Part shown: piece after piece, positions 1 through 7,371 of the stretch
How the letters are laid out: each line of letters opens with the position of its first letter
Position numbering within the stretch: position 1 is the stretch's first letter
Source of the DNA: an uncultured Lachnospiraceae bacterium
GTDB lineage: Bacteria; Bacillota; Clostridia; Lachnospirales; Lachnospiraceae
Assembly (NCBI GenBank): GCA_902766955.1
Contig: CACXFM010000064.1
Location: 1 to 32,925 of the forward strand
Length of the DNA stretch: 32,925 bases
Reading direction: 5' to 3'
Position numbers and translations under genes: made by a program
The notes under the pieces: model-generated
Told to the model about the DNA's origin: nothing
Database searches by the model: none
Seen by the model: only the letters and a program-made list of their open reading frames with translations

Positions 1-281
1 TCCGGATGCGGGTGCGTGATGACCCATGCATCCACATGTCCCCCGTGGGCATCGATCACGCTTTTTACCAGTTCGGCATCCGTGTCCCAGCCGCCGTCAA
101 TCAGAACAAGCTGCCCTCTGGCATTTGTAATCGAATAAAACATCATCTGATTGCCGGTGTCATTCCCATATTGTGTCACTGTCCAGGGGCTTCTTCTGGA
201 CTTTGCATAAAACAGAATACCGAGTAGCACTCCCGCCGCTACCGCGATCATCATCAGCACACGCGCAACCTTACGAAACAT
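1..281 (-). CDS. Metallo-beta-lactamase-fold membrane-anchored protein, C-terminus cut by window edge
   Basis: Only the first 93 codons are inside the window. The visible protein starts MFRKVARVLMM and has one hydrophobic helix (about residues 5-23), which could be a signal anchor. The following region contains LVLIDGGW and ends with THPHPD. An HxHxD-type metal-binding motif after a strand of this kind is the hallmark of the metallo-beta-lactamase fold (ComEC/Rec2-like or other hydrolases). The start at 281 is preceded by a GGGGG ribosome site and a TTGACG/TATAGT promoter. The catalytic remainder is missing, so the substrate cannot be named. Fold assignment is fairly firm; subfamily is not. 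Confidence 0.7.
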   Translation of the reverse strand, partial: MFRKVARVLMMIAVAAGVLLGILFYAKSRRSPWTVTQYGNDTGNQMMFYSITNARGQLVLIDGGWDTDAELVKSVIDAHGGHVDAWVITHPHP

Positions 282-337
282 GTAGAACCCCCGCTGTCTT
301 TTTATCCGGCATAGTCTGCCTCTTCTCCCCATTTATA

Positions 338-367
338 ACTATAAGCCAGACAGAGGCGGCCCGTCAA
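338..367 (-). promoter_or_regulatory. Promoter for the MBL-fold gene
   Basis: On the minus strand TTGACG (367-362) and TATAGT (343-338) are separated by 18 bp, about 57 bases upstream of the MBL-fold start codon. This fits a housekeeping sigma-70/SigA promoter. No operator-like repeat was seen in it. Confidence 0.5.
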
Positions 368-405
368 AAACTTTTTTGTCCGTCAGAAAACAGATTTCTT
401 CTCCG

Positions 406-411
406 TATAAT
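406..411 (+). promoter_or_regulatory. Possible -10 box for the PTS EIIC gene
   Basis: A perfect TATAAT lies 57 bases upstream of the start codon at 469. No convincing -35 box is found 17 bp upstream. A second candidate, the extended -10 TGCTAGAAT at 415-423, also lacks a good -35. The gene is probably transcribed from one of these two. Confidence 0.3.
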
Positions 412-468
412 CTGTGCTAGAATGGATTGACACTTTTGTGAAAAGCAAGTTTTTGGAGATAACGGATT

Positions 469-1557
469 ATGAATTCATGGAAAGCATTTCTGAAACGGAA
501 GGATATCGAAATCTCTCTCAGGAGGTACGGTATTGACGCACTCGGCGCCATGGCCCAGGGCCTCTTCTGTTCTCTTCTCATCGGAACGATCATCAATACG
601 ATCGGAACCCAGTTTCATATCGGCGTGCTCACCAGAACGGTCGCGGTGATCGCCGAACACGAATACACGGTCGGCGGCCTGGCTACCGCCATGAGCGGAC
701 CGGCCATGGCCGTTGCCATCGGCTCCGCACTGCACTGTCCGCCGCTCGTACTCTTCTCTCTGATTACGGTCGGATTTGCATCCAACGCGCTCGGCGGAGC
801 AGGCGGTCCGCTGGCCGTTCTCTTTGTCGCGATTATTGCTTCGGAAGTGGGGAAAGCCGTCTCCAAAGAGACGCGTGTGGACATCCTTGTCACGCCGCTT
901 GTCACAATCGGCGTCGGCGTCGGCCTCTCCGCATTATGGGCCCCGGCGCTCGGAGCTGCGGCCATGAAACTGGGCTCCCTGATTATGTGGGCGACAGAAC
1001 TCCAGCCCTTCCTGATGGGCATCCTTGTGTCCGTCCTGGTCGGCATGGCGCTGACCCTGCCCATCTCTTCGGCCGCAATCTGCGCCGCACTGGGGCTGAC
1101 CGGTCTGGCCGGCGGTGCCGCGGTCGCCGGATGCTGCGCACAGATGATCGGGTTTGCCGTCATGTCCTTCTCCGAAAACGGAGTCGGCGGACTTGTCTCC
1201 CAGGGCATCGGCACATCCATGCTGCAGATGGGCAATATCGTCAGGAACCCCAGAATCTGGATTCCGCCGACAGTCGCCTCAGCCATCACGGGTCCTCTGG
1301 CCACCTGCTTCTTCCATCTCCGCATGGACGGCGCGGCGGTCTCCTCCGGAATGGGCACCTGCGGCCTTGTGGGCCAGATCGGTGTCTACAGCGGTTGGGT
1401 GCAGGATATCGCGGACGGCACCAAGGCGGCCATCACGGCATTCGACTGGACGGGGCTGATCCTGATTTCCTTCATTCTGCCGGCGGTCCTGACACCGCTG
1501 ATCTGCTACCCGCTGAGGAAAGCTGGATGGATTAAAGAAGGGGATATGAAACTGTAA
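469..1557 (+). CDS. PTS EIIC_2 / PfoR-type membrane permease
   Basis: This 362-residue protein is almost entirely hydrophobic, with about eight to ten membrane segments and glycine-rich turns (NALGGAGGP, LAGGAAVAG, SENGVGGLVSQGIGTS). This pattern matches the PTS_EIIC_2 family that includes PfoR, a predicted sugar-phosphotransferase transmembrane subunit or regulator. No EIIA or EIIB gene is next to it, and no phosphorylatable EIIA/EIIB domain is fused, so the phosphate donor and the substrate are unknown. The start is supported by GGAGAT about 8 bases upstream. It is a single gene, ending in a hairpin shared with the convergent small membrane protein. The family call is firm; the transport role is inferred. 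Confidence 0.8.
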   Translation: MNSWKAFLKRKDIEISLRRYGIDALGAMAQGLFCSLLIGTIINTIGTQFHIGVLTRTVAVIAEHEYTVGGLATAMSGPAMAVAIGSALHCPPLVLFSLITVGFASNALGGAGGPLAVLFVAIIASEVGKAVSKETRVDILVTPLVTIGVGVGLSALWAPALGAAAMKLGSLIMWATELQPFLMGILVSVLVGMALTLPISSAAICAALGLTGLAGGAAVAGCCAQMIGFAVMSFSENGVGGLVSQGIGTSMLQMGNIVRNPRIWIPPTVASAITGPLATCFFHLRMDGAAVSSGMGTCGLVGQIGVYSGWVQDIADGTKAAITAFDWTGLILISFILPAVLTPLICYPLRKAGWIKEGDMKL

Positions 1558-1565
1558 GAGATAGT

Positions 1566-1602
1566 TATAGCGGCGGTGGGTCAGCGTGCCCCCGCCGCTA
1601 TA
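1566..1602. terminator. Inverted repeat between convergent genes, possible bidirectional terminator
   Basis: TATAGCGGCGG (1566-1576) pairs perfectly with CCGCCGCTATA (1592-1602), and GGG/CCC can extend the stem past one bulged base, leaving an 8-base loop. It begins 8 bases after the PTS stop codon and overlaps the last codons of the minus-strand 63-aa gene. Neither side has a strong T-run, so it may be a weak or protein-assisted terminator. Confidence 0.5.
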
Positions 1603-1772
1603 ATCATGTAGCATATGACGGCTCCGCAGAAAAACAGCATGATCCATTTTCCTGCCGTCAGAGGCTTCACGGAAGCCTTGTCTCCTCTCATCAGGCTCAC
1701 GAGAAGAACAATCTGGGCAAATGCCACACCGACAATACAGAAGATAAAAAGGCCGATAAAAACTGACTGCAT
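1581..1772 (-). CDS. Small two-helix membrane protein, function unknown
   Basis: I do not recognise this 63-residue protein. It starts MQSVFIGLFIF and has two hydrophobic helices (about 3-27 and 43-60) joined by a short basic/polar loop, so it should be an integral membrane hairpin. The start at 1772 was chosen because a GGGAGG site lies 7-8 bases upstream and the ATG overlaps the TGA of the upstream NUDIX-Maf gene (TGATG). That arrangement implies translational coupling. An in-frame start further upstream (1802) would lie inside the Maf gene and has no ribosome site. The 3' end lies in a hairpin shared with the convergent PTS gene. Confidence 0.65.
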   Translation of the reverse strand: MQSVFIGLFIFCIVGVAFAQIVLLVSLMRGDKASVKPLTAGKWIMLFFCGAVICYMIIAAGAR

Positions 1773-2800
1773 CACAGCGCCTCCCGGTCTGAGAGCTCGC
1801 AAAGTGCGAGGTAGACTTTTCTTAAGGGAAGACCCATCACATTAAAGTAGTCCCCCCTGATTCCTTCGATAAATGCGGCAAAGCTTCCCTGGATCCCGTA
1901 TCCGCCGGCTTTGTCCATGGGTTCTTCGCTCCCGGCGTAGAGAAGGATCTCCTCCTCGTTCATGGGCGCGACAAACACCTCCGTCTTTTCCGCAAAGCAC
2001 CGCTTTGCTCCGTCGCGGGCCCGGATGACGGCCACTCCCGTATACACACTGTGCGGGTGGCCTTGCAGCGACCGGATCATCTCCGCCGCCTCTTCATGCG
2101 AAGCAGGCTTTCCCAGTATCCTGCCATCGGAAACCACGACGGTATCCGCGCCGATAATCAGTTCATTGCCGGAGAAGCGGGCGGCGACCGCCCGCGCTTT
2201 CATGAGAGCCAGTGATTCCACCAGCTTGTCCGGTTTTTTCTCATCGCACATCTCGTCTACCTCTGACGGCTCGACGACCGGCCTGATCCCGATCTGCCGG
2301 AGCAGTTCCAGTCTTCTCGGCGATCCGGACGCCAGAATCACGGGAGTCCTGAGGCGCGAGGAAACGAGTTCGTCAGAACTGTCATAGTGCAGCTCCAGAC
2401 AGAAGAACGGTTCATCCTCCAGCAGATAATTCAGAAAGATCCGGTCTCCTTCCCACAGGGAGAGGCGGAAGATTTCCCTCCTTTTGACCCATCTGAGCTC
2501 GCCTTCGTCACATTCCCTGACTTCACGGCTCTCCGCCTCACCGGTATAGAGGTACATCATCTCGTCTTCCCACCTGTCACTCAGGAAAAAGACAACGCCC
2601 CGGAAGCGCAGGCTGCGGGGCACTAGCCCCGTCTCCTCCATAATTTCCCTGCGTATACAGGCCTCCGGGGTCTCTCCCTCTTCCATATGTCCCCCGACTC
2701 CGATCCATTTTCCTTCATTTGCATCATTCTGCTTCTTCACGCGGTGCAGCATCAGATAGCTGTCACCATGTTCCAGATAGCAAAGGGTTGTCTGTTTCAT
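1772..2800 (-). CDS. NUDIX hydrolase fused to Maf nucleotide pyrophosphatase
   Basis: This 342-residue protein joins two nucleotide-sanitising enzymes. Residues 1-150 are an MTH1/MutT-like NUDIX domain with a perfect NUDIX box from G37 to L59 (G-x5-E43-x7-R51-E52-x2-E55-E56-x-G58). Residues 152-342 are a complete Maf domain: LASGSPRRLELL near the start, GADTVV in the middle and GYGIQG near the end. NUDIX enzymes of this branch remove oxidised purine nucleotides such as 8-oxo-dGTP. Maf proteins hydrolyse non-canonical or methylated nucleoside triphosphates and were first linked to septum formation. The reading frame is continuous through the junction, with no linker repeat. It sits between a GIY-YIG gene (28-base gap) and the coupled small membrane gene. 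Confidence 0.88.
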   Translation of the reverse strand: MKQTTLCYLEHGDSYLMLHRVKKQNDANEGKWIGVGGHMEEGETPEACIRREIMEETGLVPRSLRFRGVVFFLSDRWEDEMMYLYTGEAESREVRECDEGELRWVKRREIFRLSLWEGDRIFLNYLLEDEPFFCLELHYDSSDELVSSRLRTPVILASGSPRRLELLRQIGIRPVVEPSEVDEMCDEKKPDKLVESLALMKARAVAARFSGNELIIGADTVVVSDGRILGKPASHEEAAEMIRSLQGHPHSVYTGVAVIRARDGAKRCFAEKTEVFVAPMNEEEILLYAGSEEPMDKAGGYGIQGSFAAFIEGIRGDYFNVMGLPLRKVYLALCELSDREAL

Positions 2801-2828
2801 ATCGCTGTTCTCCCGACTTGGCCGGATG

Positions 2829-3074
2829 TCACGCCCCGGCGATCAGTTTCAGTTTTTCATCGCGGGACATGTTTTTAATGCCCGCTTCCCTCGACATCGC
2901 TTCGTTTTTCGTCTCAAATTCTTCCGCGTAGACCAGTTCCACCGGCCTGCGGACTCTGGTATACTTTGCTCCCCTGCCGGCATTGTGCGCCGCCACGCGG
3001 CGCGCAAGATCCGTCGTCCATCCCGTATAGAGAGTGCCGTCCGCACACCGGACGATGTATGTATAGCACTTCAA
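2829..3074 (-). CDS. GIY-YIG domain protein (YhbQ/YazA, UPF0213 type)
   Basis: At 81 residues this is a stand-alone GIY-YIG domain. CYTYIVRC at the N-terminus followed by LYTGWTTDLARRVAAHN gives the YIV and YTG strands and the conserved arginine, and KNEAMSREAGIK carries the conserved glutamate region. The small YhbQ/YazA family is thought to act on DNA, but its biological role is poorly defined. The start is a TTG at 3074. It is the best choice because GGGGAGG lies 8 bases upstream and the TTG gives the canonical N-terminus. It leads the minus-strand run with NUDIX-Maf and the small membrane protein. Confidence 0.85.
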   Translation of the reverse strand: MKCYTYIVRCADGTLYTGWTTDLARRVAAHNAGRGAKYTRVRRPVELVYAEEFETKNEAMSREAGIKNMSRDEKLKLIAGA

Positions 3075-3101
3075 GGCGGGTTCCTCCCCACAAACTGATA
3101 A

Positions 3102-3127
3102 AAGGGAAGGAGCTGCCTCCTTCCCTT
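3102..3127 (-). terminator. Rho-independent terminator after the SH3b gene
   Basis: An 11-bp perfect stem (3102-3112 with 3117-3127, AAGGGAAGGAG) closes a 4-base loop. On the minus strand it is followed by a short T-rich stretch (TTTTAT). It lies about 50 bases after the SH3b stop codon and separates that gene from the GIY-YIG/NUDIX-Maf run. Confidence 0.7.
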
Positions 3128-3175
3128 CCTTCGCGTCTCACTTCACGCGCAGTTTTTAATCACCGCGCACAGACA

Positions 3176-4072
3176 TCATGACAGATAATCTGCGCTCACA
3201 TATCCTGTATATCCGCCGTACTTCACCCGGTCCCAACCGGAATTCAGCTCGGCCACAAGCGTCACCGTGCTGCCCTTGGGGATCACAGTCAGAATATTAT
3301 TATCCGAGGATGTATCCGCCGATGATCTCAGACGGAGGTTGGCCGTTGTCTTCTTCGTTCCCGAAGCGGTTGTGTCCTGGGAAGAAGAGTTCGATGTGAA
3401 GTATCCGTCGGCAATATAGCCGATTCTGGAGTTATACTTGACATGCCACCAGCCGTTTGTAAGCACGAAGCAATTCACCTTGGATCCCGCGGGAATCGTC
3501 GGGCATCCGGAGACAACCGCTGCGGTCGTCCTCGGCGCCGTCCGGAACTTCAGGGTAGTCCGGAGCGTCTTCACCTTGATATTGGATCTGAAATATCCCT
3601 TCAGGAGATATCCCACCTTGCCCATGTAGGTGACCTTGTGATAATTGCCGGAAGCTCCCACAACCGTCACATACGCGCCGTCCGGAAGAACGCCGTGGGA
3701 CTTTGCCGTATTGGAGGGTGCCACTCTCATGTTCATCTTCGCACCCGTTCTCTGAACGTTGATTCCGTAATTCTTTCTTGCAGTTTCAATCGGCTGGATC
3801 CGTTCCGGCGGGACATAGCCGAGATAGCCGTTGAAGTATACGTAATACCAGCCGTTCTTCAGTTTCTTTCTGACCTGAACCGCGCGGCCCTTCTTGATCG
3901 TCGTCACCTTCGCGCCTTTTACGCCGGCCTTCTTCCTCATCACGACCTGGGCGGTGGACACACCCTGCGAACCGTTCTTAACAGTCGCGGCGTCTGCCGA
4001 AACAGTGCCGAAGATCAGGAGCAGCAGACACGCAGCTGTCACCAGCAATGATCTCCACCGAAAAATCTTCAT
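3176..4072 (-). CDS. Secreted protein with four bacterial SH3 (SH3b) repeats
   Basis: The 298-residue protein has a signal peptide (MKIFRWRSLLVTAACLLLL..., likely cleaved after ADA near residue 29) and then four SH3b-like repeats at about 40-92, 110-162, 170-226 and 242-297. Each repeat carries the hallmark LNxR-like strand (MNMRVAPS, LKFRTAPR, LRLRSSAD) and ends in a G-Y-[ILV] strand (GYLGYV, GKVGYL, SRIGYI, GGYTGYV). SH3b domains usually bind peptidoglycan peptides. No amidase, NlpC/P60 or lysozyme domain is attached, so it is probably a wall-binding or adaptor protein rather than a hydrolase. The ATG at 4072 is preceded by GGGAGGG and an extended -10 promoter; a strong terminator follows. 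Confidence 0.82.
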   Translation of the reverse strand: MKIFRWRSLLVTAACLLLLIFGTVSADAATVKNGSQGVSTAQVVMRKKAGVKGAKVTTIKKGRAVQVRKKLKNGWYYVYFNGYLGYVPPERIQPIETARKNYGINVQRTGAKMNMRVAPSNTAKSHGVLPDGAYVTVVGASGNYHKVTYMGKVGYLLKGYFRSNIKVKTLRTTLKFRTAPRTTAAVVSGCPTIPAGSKVNCFVLTNGWWHVKYNSRIGYIADGYFTSNSSSQDTTASGTKKTTANLRLRSSADTSSDNNILTVIPKGSTVTLVAELNSGWDRVKYGGYTGYVSADYLS

Positions 4073-4114
4073 AATAAAAGCCCTCCCTTTTTAAGAAACA
4101 AAGACACTATTTTT

Positions 4115-4123
4115 ATTATAGCA
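4115..4123 (-). promoter_or_regulatory. Extended -10 promoter for the SH3b gene
   Basis: On the minus strand TGCTATAAT (4123-4115) is a perfect extended -10, 42 bases upstream of the start codon. The -35 position 17 bp upstream reads GTGACT and is weak, as is common with extended -10 promoters. Confidence 0.5.
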
Positions 4124-4259
4124 TCACAGATCCGTAAAGTCACTCTTCAAATATGCACAGCTGAGCGCTGAATTCTCCCGCCGGATAAGGAAATCTTTTG
4201 GGCAGGATTGCCAGTTCCGCCCCGTTCGTGATATCGTTTCAGTGATCCCATATGCAATT

Positions 4260-4275
4260 CAGCGCGTAAGCGCTG
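4260..4275 (+). promoter_or_regulatory. Short GNRA-loop hairpin upstream of the phosphatase gene
   Basis: CAGCGC and GCGCTG form a perfect 6-bp stem closed by GTAA, a GNRA-type tetraloop, ending 23 bases before the ATG at 4299. It could be a 5' stabiliser of the mRNA. No T-run follows, so it is not a terminator. Confidence 0.35.
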
Positions 4276-4298
4276 CAGAATATAAAACGGAGGCAGTC

Positions 4299-4895
4299 AT
4301 GAAAATCTGGATCACCAGACACGGACAGACCAATCTCAACCGGGCTCATCTGATGCAGGGGCGGACGGATGAGCCGCTCAACAGTACCGGCATATCCCAG
4401 GCGCAGGCCATGCGCTCTCTGCTGCTTGCGGAGTACGGCGGCCTCCGTTTCGACGCGGTCTTTTCCAGCCCCTTAAAGAGGGCCGTCGAGACGGCTTCCA
4501 TCATCGGCGGAATCCCGGCGGAAGAGGTCAGGATCGACAGCCGCCTGATCGAGACAGACTTCGGCATCTACGAGAAGCGCAAATACTATCTCATGGGGCC
4601 CGCGATGACGCTGTACTGGGCGCTGCCGGAACTCTTCCCCGCTCCCGCTTCCGTCGAGACCATCGCCTCCATGGTGTCCCGGAGCCGCTCATTCTTGAGC
4701 GAGCTCGGGACATACCCGTATGAAAACGTACTTCTGGCCTGCCACGGCGGAATCCTCCGCGCACTCTGCGGCTGTCTGGAAGACCGGCCGAACGGAATCC
4801 GCTGGCGTCCGAAAGCGGGGAACTGCGAGGTCCGCATCTACGAATCCCCGGATGGCGGGCACAAAAATCCCGTCGTTCACAAGCTTCCGAAATAA
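4299..4895 (+). CDS. Histidine phosphatase (phosphoglycerate-mutase-like) family protein
   Basis: This 198-residue protein opens with MKIWITRHGQTNLN; the RHG triad (R7-H8-G9) holds the phospho-accepting histidine. FSSPLKRAVETA is the typical second arginine motif, IETDFGIYE carries the acid region, and LLACHGGILR supplies the second catalytic histidine. Members dephosphorylate small phosphometabolites such as alpha-ribazole phosphate, sugar phosphates or phosphoglycerate, and the sequence does not reveal which. The ATG at 4299 was chosen over an in-frame ATG at 4242 because GGAGG lies 6 bases upstream and it gives the canonical N-terminus. It is monocistronic and convergent with the beta-mannosidase gene, with only 7 bases between stop codons. 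Confidence 0.85.
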   Translation: MKIWITRHGQTNLNRAHLMQGRTDEPLNSTGISQAQAMRSLLLAEYGGLRFDAVFSSPLKRAVETASIIGGIPAEEVRIDSRLIETDFGIYEKRKYYLMGPAMTLYWALPELFPAPASVETIASMVSRSRSFLSELGTYPYENVLLACHGGILRALCGCLEDRPNGIRWRPKAGNCEVRIYESPDGGHKNPVVHKLPK

Positions 4896-4902
4896 TAAAG
4901 AG

Positions 4903-7338
4903 TCAGCGGATATCCCAGGTGCTGCGCAGGCGGATGCCCTCCGGCCTGCCCCTGAGAATCTTCACTCTCCGCTCTCCCGGCTCCATATCAAAGTAGTTGT
5001 CCGAAAGGAGCATGTCCTCTTCCGCGTTCCGGATCTCGACATCCTTCGCATAGGACTCCGCCGTAATCACGATCTCTCTGCCCTCGATCCTGAATGAGAG
5101 CTTCGGATCGCGGAAATGATAGTACTTCGGCGGGCAGAACAGCACACTCCCGGAGGAGACGGTCTCACCGTCCGAAAGCAGTTCGTAGAACACGTGGTCC
5201 TCGTAAAGACCGGCATCGGGCAGATCCGTGCGCTCCGTCCAGGCGGCGCTGAGCGCCGGCACGGACACGGACTCCGTCTCTTCCCGCAGCGTCTTCCCCG
5301 CGCTGTCTCTCACGGACCATCTGACCGTCACGTCCTCCCCTTCCATTCTCTCATTGCTCACATTAAAGCGGACGGACTTCCTGACCTCATACGGCTCCGC
5401 GTTCGGATTCGTATCCTGCGTCAGGATGCTCTCCTCCTCACAGGACAGGAGAACGGGCGCAAAGAAGCGCCTGGCATAATAATGCAGCGCCTTCCAGCGG
5501 CCTGTATAATCGATGGACGACCAGCTGGCTACCGGCCAGCAGTCGTTCAGCTGCCAGATCACGGTGCCCATGCATCTGCCGCGCCACCTGCGGAAATGTT
5601 CGACGCCGTACCGGATGGCCTGGGCCTGCAGAAGCTGGGACGCATACAGAACCAGATCAAAGGATCCGGGATACAGATAAGTCTGCGCCATATAGCCGGA
5701 TATCTTGCCGTTTGCGGACGCATTCCTCTGATGCTTCTCCATCACATAAGAATAGATGTTGCGGTCCTCCGGCAGCGTGAAGGATTCCACCGTCTTCAAT
5801 GCGGGGAACGACTGGAAGCCGAACTCGGACAGATACCGGAAGTGGAACTTTCTGTACTCCGTGATCGGCTTGTCTCCGTGCCAGACATCCCAGTAATGGA
5901 CATCGCCCCGGTTCTCCGCATTCGGATCATCAAACGCGCCCCCGCTGGAAGGACTGGCCGGCCAGTAGAAGGTGCAGGGATCATACTGCTTCAGAATCTT
6001 GGGGAAAATGTACTCATACATTTTCACATAATCGCTCTGCTCAAACGGCGAGCTGACCCACTCACCCTGTTTGACGAACATCTCCATTTCATTATTGCCG
6101 CACCAGAGGCCGAGCGACGCATGATGGCGCAGCCGCCTGATATTATCGATCAGCTCCGCCCGGATATTTTCTTCAAATTCCTCCGACAGATCGTAGACGG
6201 CGCAGGCAAACATCATATCCTGCCACACGATCAGGCCCAGTTCGTCGCAGATATCATAGAACCAGTCTTCGGGATAATAGCCGCCGCCCCACACGCGGAT
6301 GCAGTTGAAGTTGGCCGCTCTCGCGTCCTCGAGAAGCCGTCTCGTCCGCTCCGGGGAAGTCCGCGCGATCAGATTGTCCTCCGGTATATAATCTCCGCCC
6401 ATCGCGAACACCGAAACGCCGTTGACCGTGTGGGCAAAGCTCTCGCCGTATTCGTCCTTTGTTCTCGTCACCGTCATGGTGCGGAGACCGATCCGTCTCT
6501 CCCATGTGTCGAGGAGCGTTTCCCCTTTAAACAGGGACACGCGGATAGTGTAAAGAGGCTGGCTGCCGTAGCCCGCAGGCCACCAGAGCTGCGGATCCGG
6601 AACCCGGAGCTCACCGCTGCCTTCTCCCGTGGCAATCCACTGTCCGTCCGGATCATACAGATCCGTCCGGACCGACAGATCTTCCCGTGCGGGAGCCAGC
6701 TCCGCCGCGGCGGTCAGATAAACGGCACCATCCTCATGTCTCTGCGTCACATAGACGCTGTCAATCCTGGCGGTGTCATAGGCGATCAGACTGACGGGGC
6801 GCCAGATTCCGCAGTCCGGGAGACGCGGGCCCCAGTCCCATCCGAACATGCAGTGCGCCTTCCGCAGATAGGGGAAGCCGCGCATCGCGTCTCTCGTGCC
6901 CTCGAGTTTCTTTTCGCCGTATCTCCGGCGTATATACTCCGTCGGAGAGTGAAAGACGATGCGCAGTTCGTTGTCTGCCGAATGCAGAAGCTCTCCCGCA
7001 TCAAACTCCCAGATTCTGTGCATGTTATTGACAGATCCGAGATGGAACCCGTTCAGGTACAGATCGGCCAGCGTATCCAGTCCCTCGAAGCGGAGCTTCC
7101 TGTACTGCCTGCGCAGCATCTCGTCGGGCACGGCAAACACAGTCCTGTACTCATAGTCTTTCTCCATCAGCTTCAGGGCGGCCAGCTCGTTGTCGCGGAA
7201 ATAGGGATCCTCCATCCTGCCCGCCGCCAGCAGATCGGAATAGAGGTCTCCCGGCACGGAAGCCTTCACCGCATCTGTCCAGTCTTCTCCCTTCACGGTC
7301 CAGCCGCTGTGCAGATGTATGCGCATCAATTCACTCAT
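4903..7338 (-). CDS. Beta-mannosidase, glycoside hydrolase family 2
   Basis: The 811-residue protein has the GH2 layout: an N-terminal jelly-roll sugar-binding domain (1-190), an immunoglobulin-like domain (190-290), a TIM barrel (290-610) and C-terminal beta domains. FNCIRVWGGGYYPEDWFYD and LIVWQDMMFACAVYD are signatures of the beta-mannosidase branch. The likely acid/base is E417 in WCGNNEME, and the likely nucleophile is E505 in SEFGFQSFP. The enzyme should release terminal beta-mannose from mannooligosaccharides or N-glycan cores. There is no signal peptide, so it acts in the cytoplasm on imported sugars. It lies 33 bases after the FolC-like gene, probably in the same transcript, and no transporter is next to it. 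Confidence 0.93.
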   Translation of the reverse strand: MSELMRIHLHSGWTVKGEDWTDAVKASVPGDLYSDLLAAGRMEDPYFRDNELAALKLMEKDYEYRTVFAVPDEMLRRQYRKLRFEGLDTLADLYLNGFHLGSVNNMHRIWEFDAGELLHSADNELRIVFHSPTEYIRRRYGEKKLEGTRDAMRGFPYLRKAHCMFGWDWGPRLPDCGIWRPVSLIAYDTARIDSVYVTQRHEDGAVYLTAAAELAPAREDLSVRTDLYDPDGQWIATGEGSGELRVPDPQLWWPAGYGSQPLYTIRVSLFKGETLLDTWERRIGLRTMTVTRTKDEYGESFAHTVNGVSVFAMGGDYIPEDNLIARTSPERTRRLLEDARAANFNCIRVWGGGYYPEDWFYDICDELGLIVWQDMMFACAVYDLSEEFEENIRAELIDNIRRLRHHASLGLWCGNNEMEMFVKQGEWVSSPFEQSDYVKMYEYIFPKILKQYDPCTFYWPASPSSGGAFDDPNAENRGDVHYWDVWHGDKPITEYRKFHFRYLSEFGFQSFPALKTVESFTLPEDRNIYSYVMEKHQRNASANGKISGYMAQTYLYPGSFDLVLYASQLLQAQAIRYGVEHFRRWRGRCMGTVIWQLNDCWPVASWSSIDYTGRWKALHYYARRFFAPVLLSCEEESILTQDTNPNAEPYEVRKSVRFNVSNERMEGEDVTVRWSVRDSAGKTLREETESVSVPALSAAWTERTDLPDAGLYEDHVFYELLSDGETVSSGSVLFCPPKYYHFRDPKLSFRIEGREIVITAESYAKDVEIRNAEEDMLLSDNYFDMEPGERRVKILRGRPEGIRLRSTWDIR

Positions 7339-7371
7339 CCTGATGACTCCTTCATATGATAACGTTAAAGC

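Noticed and set aside
427..432. Perfect TTGACA upstream of the PTS gene
   Set aside because: The expected -10 position 17 bp downstream reads TTTTTG, and a start there would leave almost no room for the ribosome site.
615..1358. A 247-codon frame opposite the PTS EIIC gene
   Set aside because: Proline/threonine-rich shadow of a membrane protein with an intact family pattern.
5116..7359. A 747-codon open frame opposite the beta-mannosidase gene
   Set aside because: It is the mirror of a well-conserved GH2 enzyme with all catalytic motifs. GC-rich codon bias keeps the opposite strand free of stops; the translation is rich in Arg/His/Pro and has no recognisable domain.
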